The position numbers were made by a program, and so were the translations under genes. Under the pieces are notes generated by a model. It made no database searches. It worked only from the letters and a program-made list of their open reading frames with translations, and had not been told where the DNA came from. Positions 10,372 through 22,159 of a stretch of DNA of 64,000 bases are shown here, piece by piece. Each line of letters begins with the position of its first letter. Position 1 is the first letter of the stretch. The stretch covers positions 123,119,671 to 123,183,670 of the forward strand of contig NC_068939.1 of assembly GCF_016801865.2 (NCBI RefSeq), in the 5' to 3' direction. This DNA is from Culex pipiens pallens (Eukaryota > Arthropoda > Insecta > Diptera > Culicidae).

Positions 10372-11800
10372 ATTGTTCAAAATATACAATGTTGTTCGTG
10401 TACCACACACACTCTGTACAGGTGTTCAACGAGCATCCAAACACGTGTAAATAAATACATGAGGCTTATCTATTTAATTTTACACCACCGCACCGGCAGC
10501 GACGCCCAGGCAGCTAAATCCGCGCGGAAACCTCGTTGAAGCTAATAACTTAATAATAATAAACCGTGCAACAGACGATGGCACAGCTAGCTAAACCAGC
10601 AATCTCATCAAATCAGATTTGTCACTGCCGACGGCTGCTGGGCTGACTAACTGACTGACGACCGTAATCATCATCACCTGTCGGAACAATCTGTGCTTTC
10701 CAAAGTGTGACGACATTCGTCGACGGAAAAGTTGGAACAGTAACAACTAGGTGGTGAGTTTTATGGAAACATGCAGTTTATGCAATAAACTAATGATTTT
10801 TTTTAAACAGGTTTCAAAATAAGTCAAAACTTTGAGTTTTGTCTTTCTGTTTGTTACAAACTTGCTTAACTGCAGTAACTAATTAATTGGTATGCATCAG
10901 CCAAGTTCAGCGGAACTCAATTTGGACTCACACGTAATTAATTACCCAACAAGTTTAAATGGTGAAGGTGATGGCGATTTATCATTTCAACTGCTGCGAT
11001 GGAAACGGACGAATGAAACGGTTTTGTGCAAGCTTCGTGGGTTTCACGGAACTTAAATAGTCGGGGGTAAATTGAAACATATTTCATCACACTGGTTTTT
11101 CTGTTAAACTAGAAGGTTCAATCACAAATTTTGTTATATTAACATAATAAAAAATATTATTTTAGTTATGAAACTGAAAAAAAAACTTTATCGTCTTGCA
11201 CTGAAACAATTTCATCATGTACAAAACAACCAATTTTCCACCTGACCTCATTACTTCCCTGTACGCGTCATTGCTCATTTTTCATTCATCTCACGTGCCC
11301 CGACTTTCAAACGCGTCCGTCGGCTTTTCATAACATTGACTTTTCCTGCGGGTTCGAATGGTCTCACCGTTACGCACTCTCTCTCTCTCTGCTGCTGCTC
11401 TGCTGGAAATGATCGTCAGCATGCAGAACATTTTAATTTTGCTCAATTACAGTTTTATTAATCCACTTCCATGCGATTGTTGTTGCTGTATGTTCTCATC
11501 AGAACAACGTTCAGCCAAAGTGACGCTTTTGAGGTTAAGGTGCCTCAACGTACAATCTCATTTGGTATGATTGTGGAGCATAAAAGATGATGCGATTTCC
11601 GGCACCCGCGCGCGCGCGCTGCTCTGGGAAGATTAAAGGGTCTTCCCTGCTGGCCGGATGGCAACGACGGCAGATTGCAGGTGAGTGTTATGACGTTCGC
11701 ACAATCCAGTAACCAGTAGCCGACGGAGGTTTAAGGTTCAGTTAGCCAGAAATTTATTTAATTCTTGGCATGCTACTTTGACACACTCTGAAAGTTTCTG
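10372..11800. other. Apparently unique non-coding DNA
   Basis: This has mixed composition with GC-richer patches (10480-10740, 11290-11420, 11600-11720), a CTCTCT run near 11385 and an alternating CG run near 11610. I see no splice-bounded open frame. It does not resemble other parts of the window. It may hold intronic regulatory sequence, but nothing specific can be named. Confidence 0.35.
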
Positions 11801-11814
11801 TAATTGTCACAATT

Positions 11815-12040
11815 GGCCCAAGGGATTTGTGGTTAGAACGCGTTTGACACACGTATATGCCCGCCTACCGTAAACATTTTTAATTCTAACTCGGGACTTC
11901 GTCAACCAAATTTTATCAAACTTCGGGACACAAAACGTGTTATTGTTTACATTGCGTACGCTAACTTTTGTTTACTTAAGGTCAAAAATTAAAACACGTT
12001 TTTCTCAGAACGTCAAAAAGGCGACATTCGGCAAGATTGC
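11815..12040 (+). repeat. Diverged partial relative of the 519-bp MITE
   Basis: Phrases GGGATTT, CTACCGTAAACATTT, AACTCGGGACT, TTTTTCTCAGAACGTCAAAA and AAGATTGCACGAC follow the order of the second half of the 519-bp element. They have many substitutions and small gaps. No target duplication was found. It is an old fragment. Confidence 0.6.
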
Positions 12041-12348
12041 ACGACATCATACACCCACAGCGGCCAAATCCTCTAACAAACTTGTACTGGTCCAAATCCG
12101 GGCTTTCTCGGGGCTACCCCCTGAAAATCCTGATTGACCCATCACTAGATTAAATTCCAAATTTGAGCTCATTCTGACCACGAGAACCCGTCCCTCGAAT
12201 CGCTTAAAGTTTGTATGGGGAAAATCGTCAAAATGTCCAATTCTTACCAATTCTCCGGAATAAGATCTTCATTAAATTTGGAAAAACTTTCCCTTTTGAG
12301 CCAAATCGGTTCAGGTTTAAGGGTCGCTATGGATTGTTTAAGATCATA
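12041..12348. repeat. Fragment of a dispersed repeat shared with 41690-41935
   Basis: The phrases GGTCCAAATCCG, GGGCTACCCCCTGAAA and TTTGTATGGGGAAAATC appear here and, in reverse complement, at 41690-41935. Boundaries are unclear and no coding signal was seen. Confidence 0.5.
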
Positions 12349-12663
12349 AAATTTTATATGGGTAATTCTCCGCCAACTCACACAGCAGTTGCCCCGACCC
12401 CTATTCGATTTGCGTGAAACTAAGGGGTAGCTTTTGTTCCTGGTCACGAATCCGAGGTCCGTTTTTTGATATCTCGTGACGGAGGGGCAGTACGACCCCT
12501 TCCATTTTTGAACATGCGAAAAAAAGAGGTGTTTTTCAATAATTTGCAGCCTGAAACGGTGATGAGATAGAAATTTGGTGTCAAAGGGACTTTTATGTAA
12601 AATTAGACGCCCGATTTGATGGCGTACTCAGAATTCCGAAAATACGTATTTTTCATCGAAAAA
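12349..12663. mobile_element. Left arm of a fold-back element, split by an insertion
   Basis: The sequence from GGGTAATTCTCCGCCAACTC to TTTTTCATCGAAAAAAA is repeated in reverse complement at about 17900-18225. The composite repeat at 12664-17279 separates it from the rest of the same fold-back. The far arm shows the uninterrupted order (TCGAAAAAAAAACACTAGAAAAG), which locates the insertion point in an A-run. Confidence 0.75.
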
Positions 12664-15600
12664 AACCCGATTTAATCCCACCTGGGGTGAGATAGAGCCT
12701 TTCTTACTAAAGAATATAACGATGGTACTTCTTTCAATTCATAACATTGACTTTGTTTAGAAGAAGAAGAAAGTCTTATGATGAAAGCAAAGTATTATAA
12801 ATGATATGATTTCCAAAAGAAACAAAAAACGCCATTTTCTCCAAAAGAATATTTTAAATCGTACATATTCTTAATCAAACAAGCGTTTATGACAAACGCG
12901 AGCATAGCAAGCTTCACATGCGCCAGTGACAACGCACACCGCGGTAGGCGCAAAGAAAACCCGAGGTATAAGTGAACCGCGTGTGCCGCACGGTGCAGGG
13001 AAGATAGCCATTCAGCTTCTACGAATGTGGCAGAGTCAGAGATAGCTATTTTTAGAACCGCACTACTACACACTCAATCACGAGTACCTTAGGTAGAAAG
13101 CCATTGGCGTCGCCAGCATTGAAAACTTTGAAAACGATATAAACGATGAAAAGCTTAGAAAGCTCCTATTGGAATCAAATGAACCCTGTTAAATAAACTT
13201 ACGAAATCACGAAAAAATTGAGTCTACTTTTAGGCGATTTTCGGAGCCCACGGAAAACAAATAGATTGTAGCCGGATGAATGTCCTATGTCACAAAAGTT
13301 TTTAAATAAACATTGGACAGTTATGCAAAAACAAACAGGGCAAAAGAAACCGAAAAGCTACGATATCTTACATGTTGTAGGAAACATCGGTAGACAAGCT
13401 ACTACAAACGAGTATAAGTCGAGCCAGCAAATAAATGCGCCAGCATTCTCGCGCCAGCATTCGAAGCTCAACTTGACAACTTGTCGACTTGGCGACGAAG
13501 CGTCGAAAATCGATGCAGTGTGATTTTTTGACGATTTTTCCGATTAAAATTCATGCTGAATCGACATATTTACGAAGATGGAAAAGACGTCCTGGCTTAA
13601 AGTAAAACCTATACCTTTCTTTAGTAAGAAAGGCAAAAAGTAAATCGGTCTAAAAATTGATCGGGATTGCCGATCGATGTCGAATTTGTTTCAGGTGCTC
13701 ACTCATGGTTTGTACTATGAATGTAGCAAGAAATTTTGAATAAAATCAGAAATGAAAAATGTTGGCGAAGGTCACCAGGTGGGCTTTTACCTTTTTTTAG
13801 GGATTTTTTTTCTTTTGGTAGGTTAATCAAACGGCTCTAACTCCAGAACCAGATTATGGATCTAGATGAAAATTTGAGAGGTTGTAGAGCTCGAAAAATG
13901 CAATTTTTGAGATAAATAAAAAATATGAAAATGATAAAAATTGACCATATTTTCATTTGAAAACTGTGTATTTTGTTGAAAAGTCTGGCCGCATCCGAAA
14001 ACAGATGGATATTTCGAAATTTGCGAGGCAACTCGCCCAGGTTCAGCACACTAGCTTTCATCTGCATTTAGAAGAATCGAAATCGGATATATGGGAGCTG
14101 AGAACGGCGCGACACAAAATTTAGCAAAATTTTACCACATACGAACATCACTCGACCTCCACGGAATTTATTTTCTCAAAATTCGAGGGTGTGAGATAGA
14201 CGAGTTCTGTCAAGGTGAATCGATAGAGCGTCGAAAATCGATGCAGTGTGATTTTTTGACGATTTTTCCGATTAAAATTCATGCTGAATCGACATATTTA
14301 CGAAGATGGAAATGACGTCCTGGCTTAAAGTAAAACCTATACCTTTCTTTAGTAAGAAAGGCAAAAAGTAAATCGGTCTAAAAATTGATCGGGATTGCCG
14401 ATCGATGTCGAATTTGTTTCAGGTGCTCACTCATGGTTTGTACTATGAATGTAGCAAGAAATTTTGAATAAAATCAGAAATGAAAAATGTTGGCGAAGGT
14501 CACCAGGTGGGCTTTTACCTTTTTTTAGGGATTTTTTTTCTTTTGGTAGGTTAATCAAACGGCTCTAACTCCAGAACCAGATTATGGATCTAGATGAAAA
14601 TTTGGGAGGTTGTAGAGCTCGAAAAATGCAATTTTTGAGATAAATAAAAAATATGAAAATGATAAAAATTGACCATATTTTCATTTGAAAACTGTGTATT
14701 TTGTTGAAAAGTCTGGCCGCATCCGAAAACAGATGGATATTTCGAAATTTGCGAGGCAACTCGCCCAGGTTCAGCACACTAGCTTTCATCTGCATTTAGA
14801 AGAATCGAAATCGGATATATGGGAGCTGAGAACGGCGCGACACAAAATTTAGCAAAATTTTACCACATACGAACATCACTCGACCTCCACGGAATTTATT
14901 TTCTCAAAATTCGAGGGTGTGAGATAGACGAGTTCTGTCAAGGTGAATCGATAGAGCGTCGAAAATCGATGCAGTGTGATTTTTTGACGATTTTTCCGAT
15001 TAAAATTCATGCTGAATCGACATATTTACGAAGATGGAAATGACGTCCTGGCTTAAAGTAAAACCTATACCTTTCTTTAGTAAGAAAGGCAAAAAGTAAA
15101 TCGGTCTAAAAATTGATCGGGATTGCCGATCGATGTCGAATTTGTTTCAGGTGCTCACTCATGGTTTGTACTATGAATGTAGCAAGAAATTTTGAATAAA
15201 ATCAGAAATGAAAAATGTTGGCGAAGGTCACCAGGTGGGCTTTTACCTTTTTTTAGGGATTTTTTTTCTTTTGGTAGGTTAATCAAACGGCTCTAACTCC
15301 AGAACCAGATTATGGATCTAGATGAAAATTTGGGAGGTTGTAGAGCTCGAAAAATGCAATTTTTGAGATAAATAAAAAATATGAAAATGATAAAAATTTA
15401 CCATATTTTCATTTGAAAACTGTGTATTTTGTTGAAAAGTCTGGCCGCATCCGAAAACAGATGGATATTTCGAAATTTGCGAGGCAACTCGCCCAGGTTC
15501 AGCACACTAGCTTTCATCTGCATTTAGAAGAATCGAAATCGGATATATGGGAGCTGAGAACGGCGCGACACAAAATTTAGCAAAATTTTACCACATACGA

Positions 15601-17279
15601 ACATCACTCGACCTCCACGGAATTTATTTTCTCAAAATTCGAGGGTGTGAGATAGACGAGTTCTGTCAAGGTGAATCGATAGAGCGTCGAAAATCGATGC
15701 AGTGTGATTTTTTGACGATTTTTCCGATTAAAATTCATGCTGAATCGACATATTTACGAAGATGGAAATGACGTCCTGGCTTAAAGTAAAACCTATACCT
15801 TTCTTTAGTAAGAAAGGCAAAAAGTAAATCGGTCTAAAAATTGATCGGGATTGCCGATCGATGTCGAATTTGTTTCAGGTGCTCACTCATGGTTTGTACT
15901 ATGAATGTAGCAAGAAATTTTGAATAAAATCAGAAATGAAAAATGTTGGCGAAGGTCACCAGGTGGGCTTTTACCTTTTTTTAGGGATTTTTTTTCTTTT
16001 GGTAGGTTAATCAAACGGCTCTAACTCCAGAACCAGATTATGGATCTAGATGAAAATTTGGGAGGTTGTAGTGCTCGAAAAATGCAATTTTTGAGATAAA
16101 TAAAAAATATGAAAATGATAAAAATTTACCATATTTTCATTTGAAAACTGTGTATTTTGTTGAAAAGTCTGGCCGCATCCGAAAACAGATGGATATTTCG
16201 AAATTTGCGAGGCAACTCGCCCAGGTTCAGCACACTAGCTTTCATCTGCATTTAGAAGAATCGAAATCGGATATATGGGAGCTGAGAACGGCGCGACACA
16301 AAATTTAGCAAAATTTTACCACATACGAACATCACTCAACCTCCACGGAATTTATTTTCTCAAAATTCGAGGGTGTGAGATAGACGAGTTCTGTCAAGGT
16401 GAATCGATAGAGCGTCGAAAATCGATGCAGTGTGATTTTTTGACGATTTTTCCGATTAAAATTCATGCTGAATCGACATATTTACGAAGATGGAAATGAC
16501 GTCCTGGCTTAAAGTAAAACCTATACCTTTCTTTAGTAAGAAAGGCAAAAAGTAAATCGGTCTAAAAATTGATCGGGATTGCCGATCGATGTCGAATTTG
16601 TTTCAGGTGCTCACTCATGGTTTGTACTATGAATGTAGCAAGAAATTTTGAATAAAATCAGAAATGAAAAATGTTGGCGAAGGTCACCAGGTGGGCTTTT
16701 ACCTTTTTTTAGGGATTTTTTTTCTTTTGGTAGGTTAATCAAACGGCTCTAACTCCAGAACCAGATTATGGATCTAGATGAAAATTTGAGAGGTTGTAGA
16801 GCTCGAAAAATGCAATTTTTGAGATAAATAAAAAATATGAAAATGATAAAAATTGACCATATTTTCATTTGAAAACTGTGTATTTTGTTGAAAAGTCTGG
16901 CCGCATCCGAAAACAGATGGATATTTCGAAATTTGCGAGGCAACTCGCCCAGGTTCAGCACACTAGCTTTCATCTGCATTTAGAAGAATCGAAATCGGAT
17001 ATATGGGAGCTGAGAACGGCGCGACACAAAATTTAGCAAAATTTTACCACATACGAACATCACTCGACCTCCACGGAATTTATTTTCTCAAAATTCGAGG
17101 GTGTGAGATAGACGAGTTCTGTCAAGGTGAATCGATAGAGCGTCGAAAATCGATGCAGTGTGATTTTTTGACGATTTTTCCGATTAAAATTCATGCTGAA
17201 TCGACATATTTACGAAGATGGAAATGACGTCCTGGCTTAAAGTAAAACCTATACCTTTCTTTAGTAAGAAAGGCAAAAA
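12664..17279 (+). mobile_element. Composite repeat, copy 1, with five-fold amplified internal module
   Basis: It begins CCCGATTTAATCCCACC and ends AGTAAGAAAGGCAAAAA. Its start, middle and end are shared with copy 2 (about 20110-22155) and, inverted, with copy 3 (53128-56719). It interrupts a fold-back at an A-run. Each module ends in the perfect hairpin CCTTTCTTTAGTAAGAAAGG. Copies 2 and 3 hold one module each; here there are five plus the tail that precedes them. No terminal inverted repeats like those of cut-and-paste elements are evident. Terminal hairpin plus internal tandem units recalls Helentron-associated elements, but that is speculation. Confidence 0.75.
13633..17272 (+). repeat. 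Tandem array of five 728-bp units
   Basis: The junction phrase GGCAAAAAGTAAATCGGTC recurs at 13632, 14360, 15088 and 15816, then 16544, exactly 728 bp apart, and the last unit closes at 17272. The units are nearly identical, differing by isolated substitutions (for example CTCGACC versus CTCAACC near 16338). Each unit contains open frames of 74-76 codons on opposite strands. They begin and end at the same place in every unit and show no recognisable domain, so I treat them as chance frames. Near-identity points to recent unequal exchange or rolling-circle amplification. Confidence 0.95.
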
Positions 17280-18225
17280 CACTAAAAAAGTTTTGAAAAT
17301 TCTCCCATTTTCCGTTACTTGACTGTAACAAATTTAGGAACATGTCATTTTATGGGAAATTTAATGTTCTTTTGAAATCTACATTGACCCAGAAGGGTCA
17401 TTTTTTCATTTAGAACAAAATTTTTCATTTTAAAATTTCGTGTTTTTTCTAACTTTGCAGGGTTATTTTTTAGAGTGTAACAATGTTCTACAAAGTTGTA
17501 GAGCAGAAAATTACAAAAAAATTGACATATAGACATAAGGGGTTTGCTTATAATCATCACGAGTTATCGCGATTTTACGAAAAAAAGTTTTGAAAAAGTT
17601 ATTTTTTCGTAAAATCGCGATAACTCGTGATGTTTGTAAGCAAATCACTTATGTCTATACATCAAAATTTTTGTAATTGTCTGCTCTACAACTTTGTAGA
17701 ACATTGTTACACTCTAAAAAATAACCCTGCAAAGTTAGAAAAAACACGAAATTTTAAAATGAAAAATTTTGTTCTAAATGAAAAAACTACCCTTCTGGGT
17801 CAATGTAGATTTCAAAAGAACATTAAATTTCCCATAAAATGACATGTTCCAAATTTTTTTACAGTCGAGTAACGGAAAAAGGGTAGAATTTTTAAAACTT
17901 TTCTAGTGTTTTTTTTTCGATGAAAAATACGTTTTTTCGGAATTCTGAGTACGCCATCAAATCGGGCGTCTAATTTTACATAAAAGTCCCATTGACACAA
18001 AATTTCTATCTCATCACCGTTTCAGGCTGCAAATTATTGAAAAAAACCTCTTTTTCGCATGTTCAAAAATTGAAGGGGTCGTACCGCCCCTCCGTCACGA
18101 GATATCAAAAAACGGACCTCGGATTCGTGATCAAGGACAAAAGTTACCCCTCAGGACAAAGTTTCACGCAAATCGAAGAAGGGTAGGGCCAACTTTTCCT
18201 GATTTCGTGTGAGTTGGTAGAGAAT
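17280..18225. mobile_element. Central hairpin and right arm of the split fold-back
   Basis: The sequence 17290-17590 is mirrored at 17600-17890 around a centre near 17593, where CGCGATTTTACGAAAAAA meets its complement. The right arm continues to about 18225 and matches the left arm at 12349-12663. The same family appears as a half copy at 52196-52615, running into the scaffold gap, and as a fragment at 36328-36445. Confidence 0.8.
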
Positions 18226-18606
18226 TACCCATATAAGAATCTCACTCTTAACTGTGATTCTTTATAACCACTTTTTGGTGGAATTTTGTTATATGTGTTT
18301 TTTTTTGCTTTTTTATATTTTTGCGATACATTCCATACAAAATTCAACGATCAATAGCGATCCTTAACCAATTTGGCTCAAAATTGGCACAGTTCCTTAT
18401 TTTGGCCTTAAAAATTGAGCCAGAGGATATATCTTAAGATTTTCCTAAATTTTAATCATTTTTTTGTAACTCTAGTGTACATTGAGGATTACGGATAAGG
18501 TAATTATTATAAGATCCAATGCTTTTTTCTTTATAGTAAATAGAACCAGATAAAATTTCTGAATTTTTGACAATTAAATAACAAAATAATAAAGGCATGA
18601 TGTCAG
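18226..18606. other. AT-rich DNA with no recognised feature
   Basis: Nothing supportable was seen. Confidence 0.4.
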
Positions 18607-20110
18607 TTATATTCACAGTACTGGTCAAAAGTATAGTACATTGGACGATTTGTCAAACCTAACTCCAAATTCAAATTGTTGCTGTTCGCTCGTATTTCGA
18701 CCAAACCTTATGAGATTTTCAGCATGAATAGGGGAAAGTGGGGCAAGTGTAACAAGCTAAGGAAATGCTCGTTATAACCCATCAAAAACGTTAAAAATTC
18801 TGTCGGATATTTTATAATCATCTTATTCCAGGTCTTGACTAAGACTTTGATAGAAAAAGTTTAAAAAAAATCCTGTTTTTTAATGTAAAAAATTGATTTT
18901 GAAAATTTTGATTTTCTGTACGTTCTTCTCAACTAGTGGGGCAAGACGAACAACCCGTTGGGGCAAGAGGAACAATTCATGTAACAACATGTCAATTTGC
19001 TAACAAGTGAACTGTTATCACTTAGATACATCAGATTAGAATGTTTTTGAAACGTTTCTTTCATTTTTAGATTAAATAATAATATTTTACTAAAAAATTG
19101 ATCGTTTTTTACGAAAAAAAATATTACTCAGATGAAAAAAAGGAAATTTTAAAAATATCACTATATTTTGCATGGACAATTTTTTTAACAATTGTTTATC
19201 AGTTTTTAAGTATTTTTATGTATTTTTTCCCCAATAAAATAGTTTGTTGCAGCAATTCGTAATTTTTTCCATACTAAAAATCCATATGGTACACTTGCCC
19301 CACCTGAACAAGATTTTTTAAAAACTCTCAACAAAAATAACTAAAAGTTAAATCATACTTTATAAAAGGTGCAAGTCATTGGTAGGGACACTACTGATCT
19401 AGAAAAAAATAGCATTTTGATAAAATGAGCCTTAAAACGAACCCTAAGCCTTATTTTGTACTTTCAAAATATTATAAGAAAACAAAGGTTTAAAGAAAAA
19501 CTTAATTAAATCTTACGCCCCGTGGCGTGTACGTCGTTTTGGCGGATATGTGGTAGTAGAATCAGTTAATTGCATTGCTAGCAACAATTCCTCATACTGG
19601 AAATAATCAAAATTGTAAAAAATACGGCCTTTCGAGCGATTGTTCCTCTTGCCCCATATGGTCGTCTTGCCCCACCTTCCCCTATTTCAAGATTGCTCAT
19701 AAATTCTCTATTATCATATACTTTTGGCCAGTTCGTTCGTTTTTTTTTCTGGCCAAAATTATATGAATTCGCGTTTTGGACGCGACCCCTCCACAATTCA
19801 AACCGCTAAAACTTTTTTTGTTGTGAATGCATTTGGCTGAAATTTGAAGTTTTAGTAAGAAATTATCTCAAGATTTTGGGCTCAAAATATGATGTTGGTC
19901 CGATAAATATTTTTGTATTTTTGACGAAAATGTCAACAACTTTGAACCGATAAAAGGTGGCTAAGTTTTTCAAAAAGCATCTGAAAGTAGACAATCCGAA
20001 ATACTTATGCTGAAAATTTCATGAGATTTGGTCGAAACACGAGCGAATTTGGAGTTAGGTTAGACAAATCGTCCAATGTCATATACTTTGGACAAGTGCT
20101 GTACATATAA
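18607..20110. mobile_element. Long inverted-repeat MITE with a second MITE nested inside
   Basis: The left arm TTATATTCACAGTACTGGTC and following 110 bp (through GGACGATTTGTCAAACC) recur inverted at about 19995-20110. The arms match in blocks with some substitutions. The terminal style (CAGTACTGGTCAAAAGT) resembles Tc1/mariner ends. The region 18731-19682 is a separate element inserted near the left arm. A smaller inverted pair around TTTTGGCCAG lies at 19720-19765. No transposase frame is present. Confidence 0.68.
18731..19682 (+). mobile_element. 952-bp MITE with TA target duplication, nested
   Basis: The ends GGGGAAAGTGGGGCAAG and the complement of GGGGAAGGTGGGGCAAG are inverted and bordered by TA (18729-18730 and 19683-19684). 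The phrase GTGGGGCAAGANGAAC recurs internally near both ends. A partial copy in the opposite orientation lies at 43696-44105. No coding capacity was seen. It disrupts the left arm of the enclosing inverted-repeat element, so it is the younger of the two. Confidence 0.85.
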
Positions 20111-22155
20111 CCCGATTTAATCCTACAAGGGGTGAGATAGAGCCTTTCTTACTTAAGAATATAACTTCTTTCAATTCACAACATCGACTTGATACAAAAA
20201 ATCTTATGATGAAAGCAAGGTACTATTAATGATATATTTTCTAAAAACGCAATTTTCACCAATAGAATATAGCTTCGAATGCGCAAGTGACGACACACAC
20301 CGCGGTTTTGGTGTTCTAGTTTTGGTACGAGCCCAAAACCCGAACAAAGCAGGCGCAAAGCAAAACCGAGTTAACCGCACAGTGGAAAGCTTGCCATCAG
20401 TGATGTCAACCATCGCGGCGCTCATTTTTGGTTCGCGGCACATTTTTCGTTTGTGGTACTTTTCAGTTACGGAATTCAACAAAATGGTGTTCGAAGCATT
20501 TGTAGAACTCACCAACAGCAACATTTCTTCAGAACATTGTATAGCTGTAAAATTCTTACGCAAAAAGTTACAAGAAGATTTCACACCTTAGGACCAATGG
20601 TTCGCGATGCTTTTGTTAGCTCAACGCATTTTTGATTGTAACTTTTTTTGTATTCATCAAAAATTAACTCTCTGTTCAGCAAAGTTGTACGATTTGGTGT
20701 GTTCTACAAGTCCTTCACACACAACTTTGTCAAATTCCGTAACTGAAAAGCACTACAAACAAAAAATGTGCCGCGAACCAAAAATGAGCGTCGCGATGGT
20801 TGACATCACTGCTTGCCATTCAGCATCTACAAAAGTGAGAGAGTCAGAGATAGATATTTTTACAACCGCACCACTACACACTCAATCGCAATACCTTAGG
20901 TAGATAGCCATTGGCGTCGCGAGCATTGAAAACTTTGAAAACGATATAAAGCTTAGAAGCTTCGAAAGCTCCTATTGGAATCCAATGAACTCTGTTAAAT
21001 AAAACGACACGACAAATGAAGCCTACTTAAAGGCGATTTAAGGAGCACACGGGAAACAAATTGTTTGTACGTGGATGAATGTCCTATGTCAAAAAAGTTT
21101 TTGCATAAACATTGGACAGTTATGCAAAAACGGACAGAGCAAAAGAAACCGAAAAGCTACGATATCTTACATGTTGAAGGAAACATCGGTAGACAAGCTA
21201 CTACAAACGAGTATAAGTCGAACCAAAACATATTTGCGCCAGCATTCTAGCGCCAGTATTCGAAGCTCAACTTGACAACAACAACGAAGCGTCGAAAATC
21301 AATGCAGTGTGATTTTTTGGCGATTTTTCCGATTAATATTCATGCTGTATCGTCTTATTTACGAAGATGAAAATGACGTCCAGCCATAAAGTAAAACCTA
21401 TACCTTTCTTTAGTAAGAAAGGCAAAAAGTAAATCGTTCTAAAAGTTGTTCGGGATTGCCGATCGATGTCAAATTTGTTTCAGATGCTCACTCATGGTCT
21501 GTACTATGAATGTAGGAAGAAATTTCAGATAAAATTAGAAACGAAAAATGTTGGCGAAGGTCACCAGGTGGGCTTTTACCTTTTTTTAGGGATTTTTTTT
21601 CTTATGGTAGGTTAATCAAACGGCTCTAACTCCAGAACCATATTATGAATCTGGATGAAAATTTGGGAGGTTGTAGAGCTCGAAAAATGCAATTTTTGAG
21701 ATAAATAAAAGATATGAAAATGAAAAATTTTGACCATATTTTCATTTGAAAACTGTGTATTTTGTTGAAAAGTCTGTCCACATCCGAAAACAGATGGATA
21801 TTTCGAAATTTGAGCGGCAACTCGCCCAGGTTCAGCACACTAGCTTTCATCTGCATTCAGAAGAATCAAAATCGGATTCAGGGGAGCTGAGAACGACGCG
21901 ACACAAAATTTGGCAAAATTTTACCACATACGAACATCACTCGATCTCCACGGAATTTATTTTCTCAAAATTCGAGGGTTGGAGATAGACGAGTTCTGTC
22001 AAGATGAATCGATAGAGCGTCGAAAATCAATGCAGTGTGATTTTTTGGCGATTTTTCCGATTAATATTCATGCTGTATCGTCTTATTTACGAAGATGAAA
22101 ATGACGTCCAGCCATAAAGTAAAACCTATACCTTTCTTTAGTAAGAAAGGCAAAA
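20110..22155 (+). mobile_element. Composite repeat, copy 2, single 728-bp module
   Basis: It starts ACCCGATTTAATCCTAC directly after the preceding MITE and ends AGTAAGAAAGGCAAAAA. Its order matches copy 1, including CCATTGGCGTCGCGAGC and the start-of-module phrase GCAAAAAGTAAATCG (21422). One module of exactly 728 bp separates the two GGC junctions (21422 to 22150). An hAT-type MITE (20398-20811) interrupts the proximal part. Overlapping frames of about 120 codons on both strands between 20204 and 20591 span the MITE boundary and are not credible genes. Confidence 0.78.
20398..20811. mobile_element. 414-bp hAT-type MITE with 8-bp target duplication CTTGCCAT
   Basis: Long inverted repeats start CAGTGATGTCAACCATCGCG and end with the complement. 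They are bordered by CTTGCCAT at 20390-20397 and 20812-20819. Composite copy 1 has an uninterrupted ATAGCCATTCAGC at the matching place (near 13003-13016), which is an empty site. An 8-bp duplication with CAGTG-type ends is diagnostic of the hAT superfamily. No transposase is encoded. Confidence 0.9.
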
Positions 22156-22159
22156 AAAT

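Noticed and set aside
13837..17227. Repeated 74- and 76-codon frames, at first suggestive of a tandem gene family
   Set aside because: They recur only because the 728-bp unit is duplicated. They lie on opposite strands, lack domains, and the diverged copies at 21300-22160 and 53130-53850 do not keep them.
13633..17272. CRISPR-like array
   Set aside because: The units are 728 bp and contiguous, without short repeats and spacers, and the genome is eukaryotic.
20204..20591. Overlapping 120- and 126-codon frames on opposite strands
   Set aside because: They cross the boundary of a MITE insertion whose empty site exists elsewhere, so neither can be an ancestral gene.
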